Below are positions 1 to 11,265 of a stretch of 64,000 nucleotides of DNA, piece after piece; the first letter of the stretch is position 1, and every line of letters begins with the position of its first letter. The notes under the pieces were generated by a model. That model worked only from the letters and a program-made list of their open reading frames with translations, was not told where the DNA came from and ran no database searches. A program made the position numbers and the translations under genes. Source of the stretch: Undibacterium sp. CCC3.4 (GTDB taxonomy: Bacteria; Pseudomonadota; Gammaproteobacteria; Burkholderiales; Burkholderiaceae_D); contig NZ_CP133779.1 in NCBI RefSeq assembly GCF_034347425.1, positions 2,790,001-2,854,000 of the forward strand, in the 5' to 3' direction.

Positions 1-5
1 GCCTG

Positions 6-281
6 ATGGCCTTGAGTTTATTCGGCTGGTCGGCGCTGGCGAGTTTTCAGCGTGCGCTCGCACATGATTTGCTCAGCGAAGCCCTGATCGCTTGCGGCTT
101 TGTCTTCTTATGCGTGCTCTATTTATTGCAGCCCTTGGTGTTTGCGGCACCGACCGCAGAGTTACGCGCGCGTAAAGCGGCTGCGACCATCGGTTCGGCG
201 GCCTTGCATCGATTTCTATCGATGAGCGGTTTGATTTGTTTAGCCGGCGGCTATGCTGCGCGCTATCTGCTTGAGGCTTGA
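6..281 (+). CDS. Small membrane protein or C-terminal end of a larger one (possibly partial)
   Basis: The frame is open to the left window edge, so the ATG at 6 may be internal and the gene may begin outside the window. The visible 91 residues hold two hydrophobic stretches (about residues 25-48 and 70-88) joined by a basic loop (residues near RARKAA), which suggests two membrane passes with the loop in the cytoplasm. I do not recognise a family. It ends 43 bp before the SNF2 helicase gene on the same strand and could be co-transcribed with it. Confidence 0.5.
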   Translation: MALSLFGWSALASFQRALAHDLLSEALIACGFVFLCVLYLLQPLVFAAPTAELRARKAAATIGSAALHRFLSMSGLICLAGGYAARYLLEA

Positions 282-324
282 GCACGATGCTGGTCTCGTT
301 TTTTCAGTTTTTTGATGATCTTTT

Positions 325-4401
<4,077 letters not shown>

Positions 4402-4513
4402 GCCGATGCCGGCGCACGCAATGGTAAAATGCGGCCTGACGGCGTTCCCGTCTACCGCAGTCTCTCGCTGCGCTGCCATTGTATTTTAATAAGTTGTTGT
4501 AATCATTGTCATC

Positions 4514-5563
4514 ATGCCTGAATCACAGAAAACACCCCAAGCGGCGCGCCGCACCGTTTGCGTCGCTCCTATGCTCGATTGGAGTGACCGTCACTGCCGT
4601 CAATTTCATCGCGAAATCACGCGCCATACCTGGCTCTATACCGAAATGGTGACGACCGGTTCGCTGCTGCATGGTGATGTTGCGCGTCATCTCGAATTCA
4701 ATCCCGGCGAGCATCCAGTGGCGCTGCAATTGGGCGGCAGCGAACCGAGCGAGTTGGCACAGTGCGCCGTGCTGGGGCAGCAATGGGGCTACGATGAAAT
4801 CAATCTCAACTGTGGTTGCCCTTCGGAGCGCGTGCAGAAGGGTGCTTTCGGCGCTTGTCTGATGGCCGAACCGACGCTGGTGGCCGACTGCGTGAAGGCG
4901 ATGAAGGATGCGGTCGATATCGATGTCACGGTCAAACACCGAATCGGCATCAATGATGTCGATTCTTACGATTTCATGCGTGATTTTGTCGGTGAGGTTG
5001 CCGAAGCTGGTTGCCGCACCTTTATTGTCCATGCCCGCAATGCGATCCTGAAGGGCTTGACGCCGCGTGAGAATCGCGAAATTCCGCCACTCAAATACGA
5101 GTATGCGTATCGCTTGAAGCGTGAATTTCCCGAACTGGAAATTATCGTCAACGGCGGCGTCAAAACTATCGCTGAAATCGATGTGCATTTGCAGCAGCTC
5201 GATGGTGTGATGATAGGTCGTGAGGCCTATCACAACCCGTATTTTATGGCCGAGTTTGATGCCCATTTTTATGCCGATACCAGACCGGTACAAACGCGTG
5301 AGCAAATTTTGCATGCGATGATTCCGTATATTCGTGAACAATTAGCCTTGCACGGCAATGGTGGCAAAGGTATGCGCTTGAACAGTGTGGTGCGCCACAT
5401 GTTGGGGCTGATGATGGGGCTGGTCGGTTCGCGCGCTTTTCGTCAGACTTTGTCGGACAGTAAACAACTTGCACTCGGCAATCCCGAATTACTGATCGCA
5501 GCATACGAACGTATGCAAACGATCACTACTTATGACCGTAGTACTGAAAACTTGAACGCTTAA
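4514..5563 (+). CDS. dusA: tRNA-dihydrouridine(20/20a) synthase DusA
   Basis: DusA reduces uridines 20/20a in the tRNA D-loop using FMN and NADPH in the cytoplasm. The 349-aa protein has the normal family length. Visible signatures are VAPMLDWSDRHCR at residues 17-29, the NCGCP active-site motif with the expected catalytic Cys102, the KHRIG phosphate/FMN-binding stretch, FIVHARNA and VNGGV, and GVMIGREAYHNPY. These favour the DusA subgroup over DusB or DusC. It is followed after 9 bp by the copper chaperone gene, which has its own Shine-Dalgarno AAGGAG, so the two are probably one transcript, although the functions are unrelated. Confidence 0.96.
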   Translation: MPESQKTPQAARRTVCVAPMLDWSDRHCRQFHREITRHTWLYTEMVTTGSLLHGDVARHLEFNPGEHPVALQLGGSEPSELAQCAVLGQQWGYDEINLNCGCPSERVQKGAFGACLMAEPTLVADCVKAMKDAVDIDVTVKHRIGINDVDSYDFMRDFVGEVAEAGCRTFIVHARNAILKGLTPRENREIPPLKYEYAYRLKREFPELEIIVNGGVKTIAEIDVHLQQLDGVMIGREAYHNPYFMAEFDAHFYADTRPVQTREQILHAMIPYIREQLALHGNGGKGMRLNSVVRHMLGLMMGLVGSRAFRQTLSDSKQLALGNPELLIAAYERMQTITTYDRSTENLNA

Positions 5564-5572
5564 GGAGCACTT

Positions 5573-6025
5573 ATGAATACCGCAATTCGATCGATCTTGT
5601 TATTGTCTTTGCTGTCGGCCGCCGCCATCGCGCAAGCCGAAATTGTTGTGCAAGAAGCCTGGGTGCGCGCCACGGTAGCGCAGCAGCACGCAACCGGCGC
5701 GTTTCTGCAGATACGCAGCAGCCAAGACGTGCGCTTGGTCGCAGTTCAGACCGCTGCCGCAGGCATCTCGGAAGTGCATGAAATGAAGATGGAAAATGAT
5801 GTCATGAAAATGCGCGCGCTGCCGTATCTCGATATCGCCGCCGGAAAAACCGTGGAATTGAAGCCCGGTGGTTTGCACATCATGCTGATGGATTTGCATG
5901 GACAAGCCAAAGCCGGCGAAAAATTGCCGCTGAAATTGATTTTTGAAACGAAAGACAAGAAGCGTGAAACGGTTGAAGTGAATGCCAACGTAAAAAATAT
6001 GAACGCGAGCGACGGTAAGATGTAA
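5573..6025 (+). CDS. Periplasmic copper chaperone PCu(A)C
   Basis: PCu(A)C proteins carry Cu(I) in the periplasm and help metallate the CuA site of cytochrome oxidase. The 150-aa product starts with a signal peptide (residues 1-22, likely cleaved after AQA). The mature part has the full family copper motif H-X10-M-X21-H-X-M at His69, Met80, His102 and Met104, with exact spacing. A strong Shine-Dalgarno sequence AAGGAG precedes the ATG at 5573. The C-terminus is Met/Asn-rich, which may add metal ligands. A Rho-independent terminator follows at 6159-6190. Confidence 0.95.
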   Translation: MNTAIRSILLLSLLSAAAIAQAEIVVQEAWVRATVAQQHATGAFLQIRSSQDVRLVAVQTAAAGISEVHEMKMENDVMKMRALPYLDIAAGKTVELKPGGLHIMLMDLHGQAKAGEKLPLKLIFETKDKKRETVEVNANVKNMNASDGKM

Positions 6026-6158
6026 GTAAGCGCAAGGAATTTGTTTCCCAAGTGCACGATGCGTAAGCGATTGTAATAAGTGCAAAGTTTTGCTGCGCCA
6101 AATATTATAGTCGCGTCAGTTGCATTGTAAACTCCTCTTCTCACTACCGTGAGTTCAT

Positions 6159-6190
6159 GCCTGCGCCGTATTTCAGCGCAGGCTTTTTTT
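6159..6190 (+). terminator. Rho-independent terminator after the copper chaperone gene
   Basis: An 8-bp perfect stem (GCCTGCGC at 6159-6166 pairing with GCGCAGGC at 6176-6183) with a 9-nt loop is followed by seven T residues. It lies 134 bp after the PCu(A)C stop codon and before the tRNA promoter. Confidence 0.85.
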
Positions 6191-6300
6191 ATCTGAATGT
6201 ACAAAGCAGCCACCGGCGCTTCCCTTAGGCCCCTGGCTATGCCGATCTCAATAATCGCGCTGGCGTGATGGGTAATAATTACAAAGAATGCCCCGCCCCC

Positions 6301-6329
6301 TTGTCAAAAACCGGATTGGTCGGTATAAT
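6301..6329 (+). promoter_or_regulatory. Sigma-70 promoter of tRNA-His
   Basis: TTGTCA (6301-6306) and a perfect TATAAT (6324-6329) are separated by 17 bp. The predicted start near 6336 leaves a leader of about 35 nt before the tRNA, as expected for a stable-RNA promoter. Confidence 0.8.
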
Positions 6330-6370
6330 GCGAAGCTCTCTGGGTGCATTATTTGATTCAGAGTTTCAGT

Positions 6371-6447
6371 GGTGGTCGTAGCTCAGTTGGTAGAGTCCAG
6401 GATTGTGATTCCTGTTGTCGTGGGTTCGAGCCCCATCGTCCACCCCA
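6371..6447 (+). tRNA. tRNA-His (anticodon GTG)
   Basis: The cloverleaf can be drawn by eye. The extra 5' G(-1) at 6371 pairs with discriminator C73 (6444), which is diagnostic for tRNA-His. The anticodon stem CAGGA/TCCTG encloses TTGTGAT with anticodon GTG. The T arm is GTGGG/CCCAT with loop TTCGAGC. CCA is encoded (6445-6447). The acceptor stem has a T.T mismatch at position 5:68 (6376 with 6439), unusual for a functional tRNA, and the D stem has a G.T pair. It is the left border of a prophage-derived island. Confidence 0.93.
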
Positions 6448-6799
6448 TTGAATTCAAAGACTTAGCCCGCTTTTTAGCGGGCTTTTTCTTTTTTTCACAA
6501 TTTGCGTGCCGCGTTAAGCCGGCAGTTCCTTGCAAATCGTAAGCCAGTTGCAAACCGCTCAGCGTGAGGCGCGGTTCCCAGCGCAGCAGAGCATAGGCCG
6601 TGGCCGCATACAAGCGCAAACGGGTGGCACCATTGAGCGGCTGATCGATCAGCTCCGGCACCTCCGAACCATACTCGCGCCGCATGACCCGGCTACCGAT
6701 CGGTGTCGTTAACATATCGGCGACCGATTGCTGTATATGCGCCAAGCCCGACAAGGCCGCACCGCTGAGCCTGCTCATGCCACTCATCATGTCGCTCAT
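6383..6799 (-). pseudogene. P2-like baseplate protein W (gpW/gp25 family), 3' end lost at the tRNA junction
   Basis: Residues 1-95 look like the gp25/gpW baseplate wedge protein of P2-like phages (TTPIGSRVMRREYGS, IDQPLNGATRLRLYAA, LLRWEPRLTLSGLQL). From about residue 100 the frame leaves phage sequence (KKKKPAKKRAKS), then crosses the tRNA terminator and reads tRNA-His antisense; that tail is not a real protein end. The authentic C-terminus was probably lost when the prophage eroded. The start overlaps the gene V stop by 4 bp (ATGA), the native phage arrangement. Confidence 0.75.
6464..6493 (+). terminator. Rho-independent terminator of tRNA-His
   Basis: A 7-bp stem (AGCCCGC at 6464-6470 with GCGGGCT at 6477-6483) and 6-nt loop are followed by a T-rich tract. 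It sits 17 bp past the tRNA CCA end. The degenerate prophage gene W ORF runs through it on the other strand. Confidence 0.85.
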
Positions 6800-7449
6800 T
6801 GCGGACCTCCGGTCTGCGCGCCGCCGGCTTGGATGCCGCCGTGGCGGTGAGCGACCAAGCTGATGCCGCTGACTTCCACATCTGCGCTGACCGTCAGCCG
6901 CCCCTCAATCCGCGCGCTGTCTCCAGTGGCACCTGGTAACACCGCCATGCCGGCATTGAGCATGCTCATGCCGTTGACAATCAGATTTTTTTGCACCGTC
7001 AAATTACCGGTACAGGTCGTTTCCGGCGCATCAGCGGTAACTTGGTCGGCTTTGATGAAGGCATGGCTGCCCGCTGGTAAAACAGCGCTCAAGGTATGGG
7101 ATTGCCAGTCATAGGAAATGCTGGCGTCGTCCTGATAATGGCTGAGATGTTGCGCCGGATTGCTTGAAGGTGCCGCGCCACGGTCAGAGTAAATGGCCCC
7201 CACAATCACCGACTGATTAAAATCGCCTTCCGGTGACAATACAAGAACTTGCTCACCCTCTGAGGGTGCCCACCAGGTTTGCGTGTCGCCGGCCCGCTCG
7301 GTGAGCCATGGCCGCCAGTCCGTCAGATTTTTACCAACCAAGACGCGGGCCCGCTGTTGAGGATAGTCGCACTCGACGATACGGCCTAAGCGTATCAGAT
7401 TGAGAAGTAAACGCAGTAATTCAGAGCGGTCGGCAGTCATGCACATCAT
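6796..7449 (-). CDS. P2-like phage baseplate assembly protein V (tail spike)
   Basis: The 217-aa protein resembles P2 gpV, the membrane-piercing spike at the tip of a contractile tail. The N-terminal half is the OB-fold type (GRIVECDYPQQRARVLVG, WWAPSEGEQVLVLSPEGD, VIVGAIYSD), followed by repetitive strand segments of a beta-helix and an apical HRHGG motif at the C-terminus, where P2-type spikes bind iron through HxH. ATGs at 7449, 7446 and 7440 are possible. It precedes gene W with an ATGA overlap, as in P2. No other structural phage genes remain, so it is probably non-functional as a virion part. Domestication cannot be excluded. Confidence 0.88.
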   Translation of the reverse strand: MMCMTADRSELLRLLLNLIRLGRIVECDYPQQRARVLVGKNLTDWRPWLTERAGDTQTWWAPSEGEQVLVLSPEGDFNQSVIVGAIYSDRGAAPSSNPAQHLSHYQDDASISYDWQSHTLSAVLPAGSHAFIKADQVTADAPETTCTGNLTVQKNLIVNGMSMLNAGMAVLPGATGDSARIEGRLTVSADVEVSGISLVAHRHGGIQAGGAQTGGPQ

Positions 7450-7818
7450 GTTGCCGCGTCAGCGCTGGAATTGCATCAGGCACTTGGTTAGAAAGGCGTT
7501 TATCAACTCGGACGCGATGCCCAGTTGGCTGGCTGCATGAGAAAGTACCGGCTCAGCCTCGGCTCAGTCAGCGTCGCCAAAAAAAAGCAGCGATCAGGTC
7601 AGTGTCAGCGCACCTGCCTGACTACCGTAGACCATGGTAAGCAAGTCTAACGATGAATCATCCATTTGACTCCTCTTTTGCATTTAAAGGTACAAATAAA
7701 TACCACCTCGTCGCAGCAGTTGTGGATACCGAAATGAAAGTGAATAAAATTAACGCAAAGAATTTGTACTTCAAACTGAATTTATTCACCATCTTTCCTT
7801 TACGACTTAGGCTGATAG
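7450..7818. other. Gap between prophage gene V and higA
   Basis: About 370 bp without a recognisable gene. Apart from the 23-codon ORF at 7594-7665 (separate entry), I see only a run of eight A residues near 7579-7586 and AT-rich sequence from 7680 onward. It probably marks where the rest of the prophage was lost. Confidence 0.5.
7594..7665 (-). CDS. Possible 23-codon ORF with a good ribosome-binding site
   Basis: An ATG at 7665 lies 4 nt after an AGGAG Shine-Dalgarno sequence and opens a 23-codon frame beginning MDDSSLDLLTMVYG. I do not recognise the product. It may be the truncated start of a lost prophage gene and not a functional microprotein. Confidence 0.25.
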   Translation of the reverse strand: MDDSSLDLLTMVYGSQAGALTLT

Positions 7819-8241
7819 TTAGATAAACACAGCAGCAGGGACCTGAAAGCGTCCGGCCAGCTCTTTAATTTGCCGAACGTTAAGTTCACGTTTCCCACGC
7901 AAAATCTCTGACACCACTCCTTGGCTACCAATTTCGGGAAGATCGGACTGAGTGAGTTGATGCTGCTGCATCAGAAACCGCAAAGTAGCTGCTGGCGTGA
8001 CTTCTTGAACCGGGTTATGCAAATCCTCGTAGTCACCAATCACCGCGCCCAACGCATTGGTCAGATCGCCGAGTGGCGAACTTTCGTCGGCAGCGCCTGC
8101 ATCCAGAAGCTGGTTCAAGATCGTGACGGCTTTCTCATAGTCGGCGTCCGTGCGGATCGCGCGCAGCGGTACAAGAGCTGCGAGCGCCTGAAAACGGGTG
8201 GTGATGTCGCTAATCACCTGGCGGTCCATTAAGGCTTCCAT
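7819..8241 (-). CDS. higA: HigA-type antitoxin, HTH domain
   Basis: The 140-aa product is the antitoxin partner of HigB. The C-terminal third has an XRE-type helix-turn-helix (LRFLMQQHQLTQSDLPEIGS followed by GVVSEILRGKRELNVRQIKELA), and the N-terminal part is helical. HigA proteins bind HigB and repress their own operon. The gene starts inside the higB 3' end (8229-8241 overlap), giving the toxin-first order typical of hig operons. ATGs at 8241 and 8229 are both possible. Confidence 0.88.
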   Translation of the reverse strand: MEALMDRQVISDITTRFQALAALVPLRAIRTDADYEKAVTILNQLLDAGAADESSPLGDLTNALGAVIGDYEDLHNPVQEVTPAATLRFLMQQHQLTQSDLPEIGSQGVVSEILRGKRELNVRQIKELAGRFQVPAAVFI

Positions 8242-8510
8242 TTGTCATACTCCTTGTGCGTAAAAACATGGCGGACAAACAGCTTTTGCTGATCGAAATG
8301 TATCGCCGCGATAATGCGATATTTGTTGCCGCCGATATCGAAGACGTAATAAATGTCTACCTTATCGACCGCATTAAAGATGGCTTTTATCTCAGAGAAA
8401 TTTAAATATGTCCGAGACTCGGCAATCTTACGCCACGCCTGAAGTGGCTCCCCGGCTTGGGGATGGATTGCTGAGAAGTCTGTCAGGGCTTTGTTGGATA
8501 TCACTCGCAT
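8229..8510 (-). CDS. higB: HigB-type mRNA interferase toxin
   Basis: HigB toxins are RelE-fold ribonucleases that cut mRNA on the ribosome. Visible family features are the N-terminal MRVISNKAL..F, YYVFDIGGNKYRIIAAIHF and the C-terminal KLFVRHVFTHKEYDKW, closely matching the HigB pattern (VFNVGGNELR... REVMTHKEYD). I prefer the ATG at 8510 (93 aa) over 8528, because the upstream ATG lies inside a palindrome that looks like the operator. It is the first gene of a two-gene toxin-antitoxin operon in the island beside tRNA-His. Confidence 0.9.
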   Translation of the reverse strand: MRVISNKALTDFSAIHPQAGEPLQAWRKIAESRTYLNFSEIKAIFNAVDKVDIYYVFDIGGNKYRIIAAIHFDQQKLFVRHVFTHKEYDKWKP

Positions 8511-8537
8511 AAATATATTGTATCTCATTTTGAGATA
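8511..8537 (-). promoter_or_regulatory. higBA operator palindrome and -10-like element
   Basis: TATCTCA (8521-8527) and TGAGATA (8531-8537) form a perfect 7-bp inverted repeat with a 3-bp centre. On the minus strand a TACAAT -10-like hexamer follows directly, so a bound HigA would cover the promoter. Confidence 0.55.
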
Positions 8538-8715
8538 ATTGCATACATTTTTTGTGTGATCCCCATCTCAAGGCGGCAGCTATCCCGGTTGCGAATAAAG
8601 CTGTCGCTTCAACAGCGAGTAAAGTATCCAAAGAGCTTGTACATTTGCCACTCCATAATTTCAGGAACCCAATACTCGCGGTCACTCATTTCTACACTCA
8701 CCTTCTATTATCGGA

Positions 8716-9915
8716 TCAATTTTCGGCGTTGGCCCATTCCTCTCCAGGCATGGTGCGTTTCATAAACTCGTCAAACAACGGTACCGTAAATGCCGTATCA
8801 CCATGTGTCGGACTCCAAACCATTCCTTTTGAAATTAAGCTGCTTCGAACTGGCCCCAGCGATGAACTCTCTCGCCCAAGCTCTGCCGCAATATCTCCTG
8901 AGCGATGAGGTCCGTTTCCAAGTTCAGCCATTGCGCGAAGGTATTTCTTCTCTGCCGGGGTAAGGCGATCAAATCGTACCTGAAAAAAGCTTTCGTCCAG
9001 CGCAGCAACCGCTTCAGTAGAGGCCGTCTCCACATCCGTTTTGCTGATCGGGCTAGTGTCGGCGACGTCCCACGCATGCTTCCCCCACTCCTGCAAGAAA
9101 TATGGATAGCCTTTGGTATAGTTCAAGATCAATGCCACCGCGTCGCCATCCACGTCAACGCCCTCACTCAAAGCAGGCTTAACAATAGCGCTGGTAGCGT
9201 CAGCAGCTTCGAGCGGTCCGATCGCAGGGAAGTCAAATAAACGTTCCGCATACGATTTAGCTTTACCCATGCGTCCGCGCAATTGAGGCAATCCCGCCCC
9301 TACAAGTACAAGTGGTAATTGCAGCTGGGAACAGCGATGGAGTGCAGAAATCAATGCCACCATCTGCTGCTCAGGCACATACTGCAATTCGTCGATAAAA
9401 ATTGCTACTAGCGTGGATGCTGCTTGAGCGGCGCGTCCTACCTGCTCCAGCAGCATCGTAAGATCACCTTCCAAGTCGCCGTTGTCAGCCAAACCGGGCT
9501 CAGCTTCATAATCTAGGCCAACCTCGATATCATTAAATGTGATTTTCATTTTGCCAACGAATCCGGCCAGAGCACGTAGGCCACGGATAGCGACATCTTT
9601 TGCTTTCTCCATACGGCTTAGCTTGAGCAAGCCACGCCGTAATTGCGGCGCAAGTGCGGCTGGAAGAGATCTACCTTCCGGCACCTCAATCCGGATCGTA
9701 ACTACGCCGGTAGCCTCGGCGTCTTTCATCATCTGATCGAGCAGAACCGTCTTCCCAACACCTCGAAGCCCGACCAACATCATGCTTTTAGCGGGCTTGC
9801 CTCGCCTAAGCCGCTCTATACACAAACTCATTTTCTCTCGCACAGCGTTTCGGCCGGCGAGTTCGGGCGGAGGACTTCCGGCACCGGGTGCGTAAGGATT
9901 CAATATGGGATCCAT
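8716..9915 (-). CDS. AAA+ ATPase with C-terminal winged-helix region (archaeal-ATPase/Orc1-like type)
   Basis: The 399-aa protein begins PELAGRNAVREKM (an ELxGR box) and then has Walker A GLRGVGKT near residues 49-56, Walker B VAIFIDELQYV, and a sensor-like LVLVGAGLPQLRG. The C-terminal ~120 residues (LTPAEKKYLRAMAELG, DIAAELGRESSSLGPVRSSL) look like a winged-helix DNA-binding domain. The build resembles Orc1/Cdc6-like and STAND-like standalone ATPases that are common on mobile elements and defence islands; its function is unknown. A weak Shine-Dalgarno (AGG, 6 nt) precedes the ATG at 9915. It stands alone, between higB and an integrase remnant. Confidence 0.8.
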   Translation of the reverse strand: MDPILNPYAPGAGSPPPELAGRNAVREKMSLCIERLRRGKPAKSMMLVGLRGVGKTVLLDQMMKDAEATGVVTIRIEVPEGRSLPAALAPQLRRGLLKLSRMEKAKDVAIRGLRALAGFVGKMKITFNDIEVGLDYEAEPGLADNGDLEGDLTMLLEQVGRAAQAASTLVAIFIDELQYVPEQQMVALISALHRCSQLQLPLVLVGAGLPQLRGRMGKAKSYAERLFDFPAIGPLEAADATSAIVKPALSEGVDVDGDAVALILNYTKGYPYFLQEWGKHAWDVADTSPISKTDVETASTEAVAALDESFFQVRFDRLTPAEKKYLRAMAELGNGPHRSGDIAAELGRESSSLGPVRSSLISKGMVWSPTHGDTAFTVPLFDEFMKRTMPGEEWANAEN

Positions 9916-9988
9916 ATGTACCTATATTAGTTAAGTTATTAAATATTAATAAAGTACGTAATATCAGTATAAATATCAATGACATGCC

Positions 9989-10225
9989 TTAAATAACAGC
10001 CGCAAACATGTCTGGTAAAGTTGCCTGTGAGACGTCAAGGTATGGCCGAATGTGATCAATTCAGCATGCCCTAAAAGCTGATGGGCCGTCTCCAGGCTAT
10101 GCCCTTTTGCCAACAAATTGCTGGCAAAGGATCGACGGCCAGAATGGCTGCTACCGCCGCGAATGCCCGCATCTTTGAGGAGCTTGGTGACGTCCCAAAG
10201 GGTTACAAGTTCAGGCTTGTAACCC
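9989..10225 (-). pseudogene. Tyrosine recombinase (phage-type integrase) C-terminal remnant, frameshifted
   Basis: Reading the minus strand from about 10225 gives [20 protein letters not shown], then [20 protein letters not shown] and GHAEL, which are integrase box II (HSGR = HxxR) and the LLGH box. A one-base deletion near 10057-10062 shifts the frame. The next frame then continues [18 protein letters not shown] and stops at 9989-9991; PYLDV carries the catalytic tyrosine. The N-terminal two thirds, including the first catalytic Arg, are missing. This was probably the integrase of the island beside tRNA-His. Confidence 0.85.
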
Positions 10226-10228
10226 TTT
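10197..10228. repeat. Perfect 13-bp inverted repeat
   Basis: AAAGGGTTACAAG (10197-10209) and CTTGTAACCCTTT (10216-10228) are perfect inverted copies around a 6-nt loop. The A-rich and T-rich ends would give a terminator-like hairpin on either strand. It lies exactly at the upstream limit of the recognisable integrase remnant and may be a recombination or transposon scar. Confidence 0.6.
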
Positions 10229-10398
10229 TGTACGTCTGGAGTATTAATTTAGTGTCGTGTAGGGCTAGTATTGGATCCCTCTGTGTCAGGATAGTTGGTA
10301 AGTTGCCGATTTCGGCATTTTCCACCTATTGAGGTGTCTGGGAAAATTAGACCACAGCATACAGAGCGTTCATCCTCTCGGATTGTGTATGGACTAGA

Positions 10399-11127
10399 CT
10401 AGTCAGGCTCAATGACAACCTGGACTGCCGTACTACAAAAACGGGAAATGCCATATTCGATGGGACTACCAGCTTCATCAACATAGACGGCTTCGACATA
10501 AAGAACAGGTAATGTACTTGGCTGGGAGAGTTGCCGTGCAATTTCTTTACTGGGCATGCGGGCCGTCACTCGACTCATGCGACGTTGAAATTGTAAAATA
10601 CCAAACTGTTCTAATGCGAGATGGGTAATGCCGTTTTTTGCATAAAGTTCTCCGAGTCCTGCAAAGCGAGGCAAAGGAAAATACTGGGTACATACGCCAA
10701 TCACTTTGTCATCGACGACATCGAGCGTCTCGATACCAAGCACACTGGCTTTGCTCGACAAATCCAGCAATTGACGCACTTCTGCGCTGGCCGACATAGC
10801 AGACCAATGCAACACTTTGCTGACGCCTATCCTTCGTGCATTGGCAACACTATGAGCCAAACGCGTCCGGCGGCCGACTTGATAATCAATGATATCGTCT
10901 CGTACAAAAGTACCGCGCCCATGCTGTACATCGACCATGCCGCGTTCGACAAGCGCCTTCATCGCTTGCCGCACCGTGTGTCGGTTGACGTTGAAGCGTT
11001 CGGCGAGTGCTGTTTCGTTGGGCAAGCGGTGAGACAAATGCCCGGCTAAAATATCGGCACTGAGCACTTCTTCAATTTGTCGCCAGATGCAGATGCCTGG
11101 ACTGCGAATGATATTTTTTTGATCCAT
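10399..11127 (-). CDS. GntR/HutC-family regulator of the AEP operon
   Basis: The protein has an N-terminal GntR winged helix (GHLSHRLPNETALAERFNVN, RHTVRQAMKALVERGMVDV, HGRGTFV) and a C-terminal UTRA ligand-binding domain ending in PIEYGISRF. This layout matches PhnF/PhnR regulators of phosphonate genes. I take the ATG at 11127 (MDQKNIIRSPG, about 242 aa); the frame is open to 11244 but those residues do not look like the family. It is the last gene of the minus-strand AEP operon, about 140 bp past phnX if started at 11127, and probably controls the promoter near 17752-17780, responding to AEP or a catabolite. Confidence 0.88.
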   Translation of the reverse strand: MDQKNIIRSPGICIWRQIEEVLSADILAGHLSHRLPNETALAERFNVNRHTVRQAMKALVERGMVDVQHGRGTFVRDDIIDYQVGRRTRLAHSVANARRIGVSKVLHWSAMSASAEVRQLLDLSSKASVLGIETLDVVDDKVIGVCTQYFPLPRFAGLGELYAKNGITHLALEQFGILQFQRRMSRVTARMPSKEIARQLSQPSTLPVLYVEAVYVDEAGSPIEYGISRFCSTAVQVVIEPD

Positions 11128-11265
11128 ACCGAATTCTGACATACCTTCACTGAAAAGATGACGGTGAATCAGTGCAACTACACCTTGATATTGACAGCAA
11201 AAGGCGCCTTGCATTGCATCCTCATTGGCAACGGACAATTCCACAGCGATTAAATCTGCGCTTCC

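Noticed and set aside
4523..5341. 272-codon minus-strand ORF opposite dusA
   Set aside because: Fully antisense to dusA, with a composition explained by the dusA codon pattern.
6383..6497. The last ~38 codons of the gene W frame as real protein
   Set aside because: They are the antisense translation of tRNA-His and its terminator.
10320..10360. Possible IS end (TTTTCC...GGGAAAA with GTGTCTGGGAAAATTAG)
   Set aside because: Too short, and no partner end, transposase or duplication was found.
6437..10400. Duplicated tRNA-His 3' end as an attachment site at the far end of the island
   Set aside because: I found no second copy of the tRNA 3' sequence between 6448 and 10400.
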